A stretch of DNA of 64,000 nt, taken from the NCBI GenBank assembly GCA_963760935.1, contig CAVXFB010000008.1, positions 62,001 through 126,000 of the forward strand, given 5' to 3'. The translations under genes and the position numbers were made by a program. Positions 17,917 through 28,515 of the stretch are shown here, one piece after another. Numbering within the stretch: position 1 is the first letter of the stretch; every line of letters starts with the position of its first letter. The notes under the pieces are model-generated. The model saw only the letters and a list, made by a program, of their open reading frames with translations, ran no database searches and was not told the DNA's origin. This DNA comes from CAVXFB01 sp963760935 (GTDB lineage: Bacteria; Planctomycetota; Planctomycetia; Pirellulales; Thermoguttaceae).

Positions 17917-19923
17917 ATGCCCTCCGACGTAGCTGCCGAACTTGCCCGGCTTCGCGAGGAAATCCGGTATCACGACCGGAAGTATTACGTCGAGGCGGCG
18001 CCGGAGGTTTCGGATCGCGAGTACGACAAGCTTATCGACCGGCTGAAGAAGCTGGAGGCCGAGCATCCGGAGCTTGTTACGCCCGACAGTCCGACGCAGC
18101 GGATTGGCGATCGTCCGGTCGCCGGCTTGAACTCGGTCGAACATCGTGTGCCGATGCTGTCGATCGAGAATACGTATAGCCTCGACGACCTTAAGAAGTT
18201 CGGCGACCGCGTGGCAAAGCAGTTGCCGGGCGAGACCGTCGAGTGGGTCGTGGAATTGAAGGTCGACGGCGTGGCCGTATCGCTGATCTACGAGGACGGC
18301 CAACTGACGCATGGCATCACGCGCGGCAACGGCCGCGTGGGCGACGACATCACGCACAACGTCCGCACGGTCAATGATATTCCGCTTCGGCTGATCGGCA
18401 AGAACGTCCCACCGCTTTTGGAGGTCCGCGGCGAAATCTACATGCGGAACTCGGATTTGGTCGCTCTCAACGAACAGCAGAGGGCCAAAGGGTTGCCTCC
18501 GTTTGCCAACACGCGCAATGTGACGGCTGGCACAATCCGCCAGCTTGATCCGCGGGTTACGGCCGAGCGACGGCTGCGATTCTTCTGCCATAGCGCCGGC
18601 GACACCAAGGGTCTGAAAGCCAAAACGCACATGGAGTTTCTCGACGAGCTGCGTGGCTACGGACTGTCGGCGACGCCCTACGTCGAGTGCTTTAAGTCAT
18701 TCCCCGCGGCTGTGGAACATTGCGAATCGCTGATCGAGAAGCTGCACGAGTTAGATTTCGAGATCGACGGCTTGGTGCTCAAGGTGAATCGCTTCGACCA
18801 ACGCGAGCGACTCGGCAGCACTTCAAAAAGCCCCCGCTGGGTGATCGCCTACAAGTTCGAGAAGTTCGAGGCCACGACACGGCTCAACGAGATTCGGGTG
18901 CAGGTCGGCAAGACGGGCGCTATCACACCGGTGGCCGACTTAGAACCAGTCGAGCTCGCCGGCACGACGGTTAGCCGGGCCAGCTTGCACAACGCCGACG
19001 AAATCGAGCGCAAGGACATCCGGCCGGGCGACACAGTGGTGGTGGAAAAAGCCGGCAAGATTATTCCACACATTGTTCGTGTCGAGAAGCATCTGCGCGA
19101 CGACGATCTGCCAAAATTCGCGTTCCCAACGAAATGTCCCGATTGCGGCCACAAGCTGGTCAAGGATGAAGGAGGCGTCTATATACGCTGTCCCAACCCA
19201 GGTTGCCCGGCACAATTGAAAGAACGCCTCCGGTACTTTGCCAGCCGCAATGCGATGGATATCGAAGGGTTGGGCGACAAGCTGGTCGATCAATTGGTCG
19301 ACACAAAGTTAGTGCGGGGCTACGGCGATCTATACCGTCTGGAAGAGCGACAGGATCGGCTGCTGAGCTTGGAGCGGCTGGGCCGCAAATCGGTCGACAA
19401 GCTGCTGGAAGGCATCGAAGCCAGCAAAACGCGCGGCTTGGCTAGACTCTTAAACGCGCTGGCCATCCGGCACGTTGGCGCTCGCGTGGCCACGGTGCTC
19501 GCTCAGCAATTCGGCTCAATGGACGCACTGATGGATGCCGGCATAGAACAGTTGAGCAAAACGAACGAGATCGGGCCGATCATCGCCCAGAGCGTGTATA
19601 GTTTTCTTCATAGCAAAGAGGGATCCGAAACGATCGAGGACTTGAAGAGTGTTGGCGTGCAGATGACGTCGGCAATGCCCCGCAGTGGCACCCGGGCGCT
19701 GGAAGGCAAGACACTGGTCGTGACCGGAACGCTTTCAAAATACTCTCGTGAAGAGATCGAAGAACTGATCACCCGCCACGGCGGCCACGCGGCTTCAAGC
19801 GTGTCGAAGAATACCGACTATCTCATCGCCGGCGAGAAGGCCGGCAGCAAGCTGGCGAAGGCCGAGCAGTTGGGCGTGCCGGTAATCGGCGAAGCGGAGT
19901 TTGAGCGTCTACTCAAGCAATAG
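17917..19923 (+). CDS. ligA: NAD-dependent DNA ligase LigA
   Basis: LigA seals nicks in DNA during replication and repair, with NAD+ as the adenylate donor. The 668-residue protein has the full domain order. The Ia/adenylation domain has the nucleophile Lys in ELKVDGVAV. The OB domain is followed by the four-Cys zinc finger CPDC...CPNPGC. Helix-hairpin-helix repeats (NALAIRHVG) come next, then a C-terminal BRCT domain (LEGKTLVVTGTLSKYSREEI). ATG 17917 is chosen over 17881 because family members start near MPSDVAAELARLREEI. Confidence 0.96.
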   Translation: MPSDVAAELARLREEIRYHDRKYYVEAAPEVSDREYDKLIDRLKKLEAEHPELVTPDSPTQRIGDRPVAGLNSVEHRVPMLSIENTYSLDDLKKFGDRVAKQLPGETVEWVVELKVDGVAVSLIYEDGQLTHGITRGNGRVGDDITHNVRTVNDIPLRLIGKNVPPLLEVRGEIYMRNSDLVALNEQQRAKGLPPFANTRNVTAGTIRQLDPRVTAERRLRFFCHSAGDTKGLKAKTHMEFLDELRGYGLSATPYVECFKSFPAAVEHCESLIEKLHELDFEIDGLVLKVNRFDQRERLGSTSKSPRWVIAYKFEKFEATTRLNEIRVQVGKTGAITPVADLEPVELAGTTVSRASLHNADEIERKDIRPGDTVVVEKAGKIIPHIVRVEKHLRDDDLPKFAFPTKCPDCGHKLVKDEGGVYIRCPNPGCPAQLKERLRYFASRNAMDIEGLGDKLVDQLVDTKLVRGYGDLYRLEERQDRLLSLERLGRKSVDKLLEGIEASKTRGLARLLNALAIRHVGARVATVLAQQFGSMDALMDAGIEQLSKTNEIGPIIAQSVYSFLHSKEGSETIEDLKSVGVQMTSAMPRSGTRALEGKTLVVTGTLSKYSREEIEELITRHGGHAASSVSKNTDYLIAGEKAGSKLAKAEQLGVPVIGEAEFERLLKQ

Positions 19924-19942
19924 ATCGAGTATCGGTCAATCG

Positions 19943-19971
19943 TTGGCATCGTCCAACACTACGGCTATAAT
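19943..19971 (+). promoter_or_regulatory. Sigma-70-type promoter for the esterase gene
   Basis: TTGGCA (19943-19948), a 17-bp spacer and a perfect TATAAT (19966-19971) lie about 108 bp before ATG 20079. Confidence 0.65.
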
Positions 19972-20078
19972 GGGGTGGAGCCCGCACATCGGCGATGTAA
20001 TTCGCCGCCCGCCTGTGTCATTGAGCGACCTTCGTTCCGCGCTAACGAAACCCGCCTGCCTACCGAGGAGACAAAAGT

Positions 20079-22095
20079 ATGCGACTTGCATTCGTGGCAC
20101 TCGCGATGATCTGTGCAATCAGTGCTTTGTGCAGCACTTCCATGGCCCAGGATTATGACGCACCCGATCGCCAATCGCCGGGCGATGCGATGATCCAGCA
20201 ATATCTTGCAAGGGAGACAGAGAAGATCGAGCAGGGTTGGCTTGTGGGCATCACATCGGTCGATGACTGGCAGAAGCTGTTGGGGCAGTACCAGGAAGAA
20301 TACCTATACATGCTGGGGCTGTCGCCCATGCCGGCGAAGACGCCGCTGGCCGCCCGCGTGACTCGGAAATTGGATCGTGATGGCTACGTGGTGGAGATGA
20401 TTTGCTACCAGAGCCGCCCGCATCTCTACGTCACGGGCAATCTTTATCGGCCCGCGAACGTTAAGCCCGGCGAGCGGCTTGCCGGCCGTGTTGTACGTAT
20501 GCGGCCATGCAGAGGTGGGGCGCGATGGCAACAAAACCAACTATCAGGCGCACGGCATCTGGTTCGCCAAGCACGGCTACATCTGCCTGACGGTCGATAC
20601 GCTTCAACTCGGCGAGATTGCGGCCATCCATCACGGCACATTCCGCGAGAACCGTTGGTGGTGGCAATCGCGCGGGTACACGCCTGCGGGCGTTGAGTGC
20701 TGGAACGGCATCCGCGGCATCGACTATCTTGTCGGGCGGCCGGACGTCGATCCGGAGCGTATCGCGGTGACGGGCATTAGCGGCGGCGGGGCGGCCACAT
20801 ATTGGATCGCCGCAGCCGACCCGCGGGTCAAGGTCGCCGTGCCCGTCAGCGGCATGGCCGATCTCGTGGCGTACGTGCCCCATCGGGCCATCAATGGCCA
20901 CTGTGATTGCATGTTTCTCTATAACATCTATCAATGGCCTTGGACGCGGATTGCCGCCCTAATCGCGCCTCGCCCAATGCTTGTGACCAACAGCGACGCC
21001 GACCGCCTGTTTCCCATGGACGGCAACAATCGGGTGATCAATCGGCTCGAACGCGTCTACAGCCTTTACGGCGCGAGCGATCGGGTCGATGCAATGGTGA
21101 GCATCGGCCGCCATGCCTATCGCAAGGACATCCGCCAAGCAGAGTATCGCTTCATTAACACGTATCTTAAGAACGACCCACGGATTGTCGAGGATAGCGA
21201 AGCGGATTTGGTCGACAAGGAATCGAATCGCCACCCCATCGAGCCTCGACAGCTTCGGGTGTTCCCTGAAGATTCCGATCTGCCATCCGACCAGTTGAAC
21301 ACGACGATCGATCAGCATTTTGTGCCGCTGGCCGTGGTAATGGCGCCGAAGCCGGGCCAATTCGAGGCATGGAAGCAAAATCTCATCGGCCAGTTGCGCC
21401 GCGTGACGTTCCGATATTTCCCCGAGCGAATCCCCGCAGCAAAGCGCGTGAGCGTGAGCGCGGATGCAGCAGGCGAGAGCAGATTGGAGACGGAACCGGG
21501 CATCGAGATCGGTCTGCACCTGGTCACGGACCAGTCTGCAAAACCGCCACGGCGAATCGTGTTGCTGGTCGAAGGGGCAAATGACGAAGAACACGCCAAG
21601 TCGGCTGCGTCGGACGTCCGGGCGGACGATGAAGTGTACCAGTGCTTTCCGCGTGGGACGGGTGACTCACGCTGGACGCGGAATAATCCGCCGAACTATG
21701 TCGAGCGGTCGTTGGCGCTGCTAGGACGAACGGCCGACACGTGCCGCGTATGGGATGTGATTGCGACGGCCCGCTATCTGCATGCCACGTATGACGGCAA
21801 GGTCCCGGTCTACGTCGGCGGCAAGGGGGCGGCAGGCGTGCTGGCCGCGTATGCCGCACTGTTGGAGCCGGAAATCGCCGGCGTGCTGATTCGCCGACCG
21901 CCGCTGAGCCACATGCAGCCCGACGCGCCACAATTTCTCAATGTTCTCCGCGTGTGCGATGTGCCGGACGTGCTCGGAATGTTGGCCCCACGGCCGCTCG
22001 CGATCCGCGGTGTAGGGCCCGACAGCTTAGCCAAGACTACCGAAGCGTACCGGAGCGTCGGCGCATCGGACAACCTCGAAGTTCGCTCAGATTGA
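20079..22095 (+). CDS. Secreted alpha/beta-hydrolase (acetyl xylan esterase-like), frame broken at 20478
   Basis: A signal peptide (MRLAFVALAMICAISALCS) starts a secreted protein of about 671 residues once one extra base near 20478 is removed. The break separates NLYRPANVKPGERL from PAVLYVCGHAEVG, two halves of one strand-turn-strand. The first hydrolase domain has the nucleophile elbow GISGGG and resembles planctomycete dienelactone-hydrolase/AXE1 relatives. A second, more degenerate alpha/beta segment (PPRRIVLLVEGAN) follows. It probably removes acyl groups from polysaccharide, in line with the other secreted carbohydrate enzymes of the window; that is inference. Uncorrected, the first 133 residues end in an unrelated tail. 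Confidence 0.75.
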
Positions 22096-22240
22096 GCTGG
22101 CGGCGGTTTGCGCGGCGATGACGTGACACACCGTGGCTGCGGCGCGCCCGGTTGTAGCGGCCGCTTGCACGTTGACGGATTCTGTGTCATATTGCGCGTT
22201 TTGCCGTTGTTCCCCGGGAACGTGTAGGAGCAGCAAGCGC

Positions 22241-22964
22241 GTGGATGTTTGGCCGGCGATTGATCTGCGAGGGGGGAAGTGCGTACGCCTTCGGCAGGGA
22301 GATTATGCCCAAGAAACCGTCTTCGGCGATGATCCGGCCGCGATGGCAAGGCATTGGGTCGAGCTGGGGGCGAAACGCCTGCACTTGGTGGACCTGGACG
22401 GAGCCCGGGACGGCTGCCCGGTAAACTATGGCAGCGTTCGGGCGATCACCGACGCGGTCGGAGTGCCGTGTGAGCTCGGCGGCGGCATCCGTAGCGAGGA
22501 GGCGATCCGAACGCTGTTCGACCTGGGCCTTGAGCGGCTGGTAATCGGCACGTTGGCCCTGCGAGAGCCGGACTGGTTTCGTCAGGTGTGTCGAAAATAT
22601 CCGGGGCGGATGGTATTGGGAATCGACGCCCGCGGTGGACGCGTGGCGACCGAGGGTTGGCTGGCGACGAGCGACGTGACGGCCGTGGAGTTGCCGCGGC
22701 GACTTTGCCGGCGAGCCGATTGCGGCCATAGTATATACAGATATTGCGACGGACGGCATGATGGCCGGGCCGAATGTCGCGGAGATGGCGGCGATGCAGG
22801 CAGTCGCCGAGTGGCCCGTGGTGGCCTCGGGCGGCGTAACGACACGCGAGGACGTCGCTCGACTGGCCGCGGTACCGATGGCCGGCTGCATCATCGGCCG
22901 GGCCCTGTATGAAGGAAGCTTAACTTTGCCCGAGGCGCTTGCCGCCGCGGGAGAGAAACCATAA
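22241..22964 (+). CDS. hisA: HisA, phosphoribosylformimino-AICAR isomerase, frame broken at 22703
   Basis: HisA carries out the Amadori isomerisation of ProFAR in histidine synthesis. The start is GTG 22241 (VDVWPAIDLRGGKCVRL), with TAGGAG about 10 nt upstream. The first catalytic Asp lies in PAIDLRGG. After TSDVTAVELPRR the frame shifts. The expected FAGEPIAAIVYTDIATDGMM, carrying the second catalytic Asp, continues one frame over to the stop at 22964. Removing one base at 22703 gives 240 residues, the normal HisA length. An essential biosynthetic gene broken this way is most simply a sequencing indel. Confidence 0.9.
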
Positions 22965-22981
22965 GTGCGAACTGGGCGAGT

Positions 22982-23045
22982 AGGGTCCGCCACGCGGACC
23001 TCAACAGATATAGGTGGCCGACGTGCGGTCCGCGAGGCGGACCCT
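22982..23045. repeat. 19-bp inverted repeat between hisA and the EF-G gene
   Basis: Bases 22982-23000 pair with 23027-23045 with a single mismatch around a 26-nt loop. There is no T run. A related GGTCCGCCGTGCGGACC motif occurs near 61188-61204, so this may be a dispersed palindrome as much as a terminator. Confidence 0.6.
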
Positions 23046-23084
23046 GCTAAACTCGAACGCTGATCCTTTCCAAGGGAACTTTTC

Positions 23085-25183
23085 ATGGCGAAGTATTCGG
23101 TCGAACAGATTCGGAACATCGTTTTCTGCGGACACGGCTCGGCCGGCAAGACCACGCTGGTCGACAAGATGCTCACCACGACCGGCGCCGTATCGCGGAA
23201 CGCCAGCGTCGACGATGGCACCAGCATTTGCGACTTTGACGATGAGGAAAAGCATCACAAATACACGATCGAGTCCAGCGTGGTCCATTTCGACCAGGGT
23301 GGCAAGCGATTCCACGCCATCGATACGCCCGGCTATCCCGACTTCATCGGCCAGGCGATCGGCGCCATGCGGGCGCCGACACGGCAGCCATTGTGATCAA
23401 CGCCCAATCGGGTATTGAAGTCAATACGCGGCGCGTCTTTGCCGAGGCGAAAAAGGCCGGCTTGGGACGCATCATCGTCATCAACCGCATGGATGCCGAC
23501 AACATCGACTTCACTACCTTGGTAGCGAATATTCGAGAACTGTTCGGCAAGGCCTGCGTGCTGGTGAACGTGCCGCTTGGTCACGGCGCCGAATTCCGCG
23601 GCGTGGCGAGCACGCTCAAGCCGCCGGCCGATGCCGCCGGGGCGCTCGTCAATCCGTCCGAGATCAGCGAGTCGCTTCTGGAGACGATCATCGAAGTGGA
23701 CGAGGCCGTGACCGAACGGTACTTTGAGGGCACTCCCCCTAGCGATGAGGAAGTCTCGCGGCTGATCGTCAAGGCCGTCGCCCAGGGCTCGCTCATTCCG
23801 ATGCTGTGCGTCTCGGGCAAAACCGGGGTCGGTCTGCCGGAGCTAATCGAAGCCCTGGGGCTCTGTGCCTTGCCGCCGGACGCTATCAAGCGCACGGCGA
23901 AGAACCCAGCCGGCGAGGAGGTCGAGGTGACCGCCGACCCGGCCGGGCCGTTGGTCGCCCAGGTGTTCAAAACCCGCATCGACCCGTTCGTGCAAAAACT
24001 CAACTTCATTCGGGTCTTCTCGGGCACGTTAAAGAAGGATACGACCACGACGGTAGTCGGTGTGCGGAAGCCGGTCAAACTGGCCGCCTTGCTCGAGGTG
24101 CAAGCCGCCGAAACGCAGCCGACTGACGAGGTTGGTCCTGGCGGAATCGTGGCTGTGGCCAAGGTCGAAGACCTGCACACCGGCGCTTCTCTAGGCGACA
24201 TCGCCATGCCGCCCATTCCATTCCCAACGCCGATGGTCGGTCTGGCTGCTACCCCGAAGAGTCGCGGCGATGAGGGCAAACTCTCCGGGGCCTTGCACAA
24301 AATTTGCGAAGAAGACTCGACTTTCCATCGCGAGCTCGACACACAGACCAAGGAAATGGTCATCACCGGGATGAGCGAATTGCATTTGCAGGTCGTTCGC
24401 GAGCGTCTGAAGCGGCGCGACAAAGTGGAAGTGGAAACCCGCGAGCCGAAGATCCCGTATCGCGAGACCATTCAAACCAACGCCGAGGGCATGTATCGCC
24501 ACAAGAAGCAGACCGGCGGCCGCGGCCAGTTCGGCGAAGTCCACATCCGCATGTTTCCGATGCCTAAGGACGTAAACGTTGAGGAGTGGGCCACCAAATC
24601 CCGCTTCCCCTCGCTGAAGGACACGCACTACGACGAAGCGAACAACTTCCTGTGGGTCGACTCGGTCGTCGGCGGCACGATTCCCGGCAACTTTATGCCG
24701 GCCATCGAAAAGGGCTTTCGAGAGCGATTGGAGCGCGGCGTAATTGCCGGATTCAAAGTCCAGAACATCTGCATCGAGGTGTTCTTCGGCAAGCACCACC
24801 CGGTCGATAGCTCGGAACAGGCCTTCAAGACGGCGGCGTCGATGGCCTTCCGCAACGTCTTCCAGCAGGCTAAGCCAGCGCTGTTGGAGCCGATCGTGCG
24901 GATCGAGGTCACCGTGCCGACGGGTAACGTGGGCGACATCAACAGCGACATGTCGGGCCGCCGCGGCCGCGTGCTCAGCATGGACTCGGCCGGCGGCGAC
25001 CTGCAAACGGTCATCGCCGAAGTGCCATTGGCCGAAGTCACGACCTATGCCCGCAGCCTGTCGAGCATCACCGGCGGCCGTGGCAGCTACTCGATCGAGT
25101 TGAGCCACTACGACGTCGTGCCGGGCAACGTGCAGCAAGAGATCATCGCCAAGGCGCAGATGAAAGAAGAGGAAGAGGAGTAG
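23085..25183 (+). CDS. Elongation factor G paralogue, frame broken near 23373
   Basis: This ribosomal translocase-type GTPase has G1 GHGSAGKTT, G3 DTPGYPD and G4 NRMD, then EF-G domains II-V ending in the domain V RSLSSITGGRGSYSIELSHYD. The frame breaks between AIGAMR and VINAQSGIEVNTRRV; adding one G to the G run near 23373 restores a 699-residue protein. The divergent N-terminus (MAKYSVEQIRNIVFCGHG) and the solitary context, away from rpsL/rpsG/tufA, suggest the secondary fusA2-type copy rather than the main EF-G. An acidic EEEEE tail closes it. Confidence 0.88.
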
Positions 25184-25239
25184 AGATTCGGGTGGAGTCT
25201 CGCAGATTTGCCTGAGTCTGTCCCGGAGGCTAAATCGGC

Positions 25240-25256
25240 GTCCGGCACAGCCGGAC
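25240..25256 (+). terminator. Short GC hairpin behind the EF-G gene
   Basis: GTCCGGC (25240-25246) pairs with GCCGGAC (25250-25256) around ACA, 57 bp past the stop. No T run follows. Confidence 0.35.
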
Positions 25257-25409
25257 CTATGGCCACGGATGGCCGCCGCCTGTTCGGGTGTTGGAGTATC
25301 GGCTTGAAAAACAGCGGCATCCAATGCAAGATGCAGGTAGCGACTGTCGCCATGCTTTGATCGTTCACCGCCGATTTCCGATCGTTCCCAGCTCGCTGCC
25401 GGTCCACCC

Positions 25410-26282
25410 ATGCCCTTGTTCGACCGCCTGAAATCGATGCTGCCGCGAGCTCGGCTGGACGTTTCCAAGCGGTTCTCGCTGTTGCGCGAGGGCGTGGCGG
25501 GAACGATGTCGAGTTTCTACATGGCCCGGAATCTGGCCACCGGCGAAGTGGTGGGGCTGAAGATTCTCGATGTGCGCAAGACGGCCGCCTTCGAGGCCCG
25601 CTTTCGTGGGCTGGGTAAGCTGTGCGAAGGGGCGATTGCCGTTCAGTTCAAGCATCCCCGGATTGTGGAGACGGTGGAATATGGGCTGACAACCGAGGGG
25701 GCTCAATACCTCGTGATGGAGTTTCTCGAAGGGCCGAACATGAACACGGTGCTGGCGGTGCGGGATTCCGGCCTTGACGGTCGCCGGGCTCGATTTGTGC
25801 GCGAAGCGGCCGAAGCGGTCGCTGCCGTCCACGCCGCCGGATATATCCATCGCGATATCTGCCCCCGCAACCTCTTGCTGACGAACAGTCGCGAGGACCT
25901 GAAGCTGATCGACTTCGGACTGACCGTGCCGGCGACGCGATGGTTCATGGAGCCGGGCAATCGCACGGGCACGCCGAATTACATGGCCCCCGAACTGGTG
26001 CGCCGCCGTGCGACGGACCGGCGGCTCGATGTGTTTGCCTTTGGCGTGACGGCCTACGAGATCTGCACCTTTGAACTGCCCTGGATTCGCGGTACCGACG
26101 GCCGGGCGGCGATGGGCCACGACCAGACGCCGACAGACATCAAGAAATACCGGCCGCAGATCCATCCGCAACTCGCCAAAGCGATTCACTCGTGCATCGA
26201 GCCGGACGTCAGCCGTCGGTGCGATTCGATGGAGACATTCTTGCGTATGATCCACAACGTGCCAGACAGCGGCGATGCTTGA
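25410..26282 (+). CDS. Soluble Ser/Thr protein kinase
   Basis: This 290-residue Hanks-type kinase covers a single catalytic domain with no membrane or sensory domain. The ATP-anchoring Lys is in VVGLKILDV, the catalytic loop is HRDICPRN (about residue 149), the Mg-binding loop is IDFGL, and the activation segment ends in GTPNYMAPE. The glycine-rich loop is weak (REGVAGTMSSFYMAR). Its start is ATG 25410. Neighbours give no substrate hint; the FHA protein at 37.7 kb is a conceivable phosphothreonine reader, but that is a guess. Confidence 0.88.
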   Translation: MPLFDRLKSMLPRARLDVSKRFSLLREGVAGTMSSFYMARNLATGEVVGLKILDVRKTAAFEARFRGLGKLCEGAIAVQFKHPRIVETVEYGLTTEGAQYLVMEFLEGPNMNTVLAVRDSGLDGRRARFVREAAEAVAAVHAAGYIHRDICPRNLLLTNSREDLKLIDFGLTVPATRWFMEPGNRTGTPNYMAPELVRRRATDRRLDVFAFGVTAYEICTFELPWIRGTDGRAAMGHDQTPTDIKKYRPQIHPQLAKAIHSCIEPDVSRRCDSMETFLRMIHNVPDSGDA

Positions 26283-26288
26283 GCAGAA

Positions 26289-28373
26289 TTATCGCTCGGC
26301 CGAATGTTGCGGAGTCTCGTGATAAGGCTTTCCGGCCTTGTACAAGGCCATCTTCGAGTTGATCTTTTCAGCGAGCCGGGTCTTGCCTTGCTGTGTTGCA
26401 AGGTTTGAGGCGAATTGCGCGGCACGCAGGGCGTCGGAAAAATGGCCCGCCTCGGCGAAGGCTGCCGCCAATGTGTCGAGGATGACCGGCTCGCGGCCGC
26501 CAGTGAGCTCGGTGGCCCGTTGGGCGATCGCCTCGGCCTCGACCCCGTTGCGGATGCTTGCCTCGGGATTTGCGGCCAGAGTCCAGGCGACGTCATTCAG
26601 GAGAATCACATTGTCCGGGTTTAAGCAAAGAAACTGGCGCCGCTTAGCAAGCAGGTCCCGAACTTTGTCTCCGGTTGAGTCGAAGATCAGAACATGATAG
26701 TGATCCGGCGGAACACTGCCGAAAGCAAACGGCGCCGGTCCCCAGAGACTGCAATAAAAACCAGCTCCAATTCGCTGTGTCGCGGCGATTGGAAACGCGG
26801 GCCATTCGAGCGTGGTAACTGTTGCCGAGGGATCGATGGGGTACAAATTCGAATTCGTCTCCGGCATGACAAGAACGCTTACATTAGTAGTACCCAATTT
26901 GTAGATATCAATTGCTCTGAAGCCGTAGGACTCCATGTAATACTGGAACCCCCAATGGCCGGCAAAAAAGACGGTGTCTTTCTGATCGGCGTAACGGCGA
27001 TTTAGCTCCGCTGCGGCCAAGCGCGCCGTATTGGCCATGCTCGCGTCTGCACATGTGATCGTCAAGGACAGGAGCCCGAGAAAGGCCAACGGCACGTACT
27101 GCCATGCTACGCGGCGGCCGGTGTCAGCACGTTTTCGCATGTCGAGGCGTCGGGCGACAAGAATGCCGGCAACAGGCGCCATCGGCAGGATCGAGCGTCC
27201 GTTGACCGTCCAATTGAAGATCCAGCAGAACAAGAAGATACCGGCCATCCACAACAGCAGCAGGCAGGAATCCGCATTGCGCAAGCGCCAGATATCAGCC
27301 ACGGCTAAGGCCAACAGGCCGCAGCCGGCGACGAGAAGAACGCCCACCTGTGCGAAGAGAATGAGCGACGCGGCGATGCTATCGCGCGATCGAGCCGCAA
27401 TCAGCGAAGGGTTGATGTAGAGTATCGCGACGACAAGCCCGGCCGCTACCGTGGCGATCGCGATGGTCCTCCACGACCAAAGCATCGGTGCGTAGAAGAT
27501 CACCATCGCAAGGCATCCGCCGGCGAACGACAGAGTGACCAGGCCTCGAGACACATAACTACCCTCGCCAAACGATAACGCATAAGAACCGGCGCCATAC
27601 AACACGGAGTGCCCGTAGAGCCGGTGCATCGCCACATCATAGGCTAGCAGAAGCGCCACAGAAATGGCCAGATAGAGCAGCCGCCAGCGGATGCGCGGCC
27701 AGTTCAACAACGAATATGCCAGCAGCAGCGGAATCAGCGCCACGCCGGAATACTTGGTGACGGCGGCGGCGGCAATCATACAGGCAGCGAGGGCGAGGGA
27801 GAGGTGGCTGCCCCTTTCCGTGCCTCGCACCCAAAGGAACACCGCCCACACCCAGAACGCCAGCATCATGACATCGCACATGAGCGTCGTGCTGGAGACC
27901 AGGAAGACGGGGCACAACAGCGTTGCCAGCGCCGCCAAGAGCGGCCGGGTGCAAAAGCGCGCGGCGAGGAAGTAGGTGCCCAGAACGGCGGCGAGCGCGG
28001 GAAACAGAAAAGCAAGGTGCAACGCGATTTCGCTCCACCCCACACAACTCGCCGCCAGAGCAATGTAGTAGCTGACCAATGGTCCGTTTTGATTCACCTC
28101 GGCCATGCACATCTCGTAGCCATACCAATTGATGTTGAAGCCATAGGGGTCCAGCGGATGGGCACAGATCTGCCGGGCCACATAGAGAAAGACCGTATCG
28201 TCGATGTGAAATGCTTTTGCCGCAAAAGGTGCTAGACATAGAAGCGTCGCGGCGATGCAAATCAGTACAGCGTACAGTTCCGGCTGGCTGCTTGCGGCAA
28301 CGGGCGGGCAAGTGCCAAGATTTACCGCCCCGCCATTTCGGACTTGTCCAGCTTGTTTGCGGCGTTTCGACAC
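26289..28373 (-). CDS. GT39-like membrane glycosyltransferase with C-terminal helical repeat tail
   Basis: This 694-residue polytopic protein has roughly eleven hydrophobic segments. The first loop (FHIDDTVFLYVARQICAHP) carries the DD-type catalytic pair expected of GT-C (ArnT/PMT, family 39) enzymes that use polyprenyl-phosphate sugars on the outer face of the membrane. After the membrane part, a soluble domain ends in a TPR-like stretch (LLNDVAWTLAANPE to ALRAAQFASNLA). That tail resembles the end of the TMTC-like gene at 30-32 kb, which suggests a shared tail module. It closes a minus-strand cluster with a GT2 and a methyltransferase. Confidence 0.8.
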   Translation of the reverse strand: MSKRRKQAGQVRNGGAVNLGTCPPVAASSQPELYAVLICIAATLLCLAPFAAKAFHIDDTVFLYVARQICAHPLDPYGFNINWYGYEMCMAEVNQNGPLVSYYIALAASCVGWSEIALHLAFLFPALAAVLGTYFLAARFCTRPLLAALATLLCPVFLVSSTTLMCDVMMLAFWVWAVFLWVRGTERGSHLSLALAACMIAAAAVTKYSGVALIPLLLAYSLLNWPRIRWRLLYLAISVALLLAYDVAMHRLYGHSVLYGAGSYALSFGEGSYVSRGLVTLSFAGGCLAMVIFYAPMLWSWRTIAIATVAAGLVVAILYINPSLIAARSRDSIAASLILFAQVGVLLVAGCGLLALAVADIWRLRNADSCLLLLWMAGIFLFCWIFNWTVNGRSILPMAPVAGILVARRLDMRKRADTGRRVAWQYVPLAFLGLLSLTITCADASMANTARLAAAELNRRYADQKDTVFFAGHWGFQYYMESYGFRAIDIYKLGTTNVSVLVMPETNSNLYPIDPSATVTTLEWPAFPIAATQRIGAGFYCSLWGPAPFAFGSVPPDHYHVLIFDSTGDKVRDLLAKRRQFLCLNPDNVILLNDVAWTLAANPEASIRNGVEAEAIAQRATELTGGREPVILDTLAAAFAEAGHFSDALRAAQFASNLATQQGKTRLAEKINSKMALYKAGKPYHETPQHSAER

Positions 28374-28515
28374 GCAGAAACTCCCAATTCAATACGGCCA
28401 TTCGGCTCGCGCCCGACGCGGGAACCGCTCCTGCAACTCCGAAAATTCGCGCGGATCTGTCATCGTGCAGCGGCGCGCGAGAGGCATCCTAGCGAATTTC
28501 CTATTTTAGCCCATT

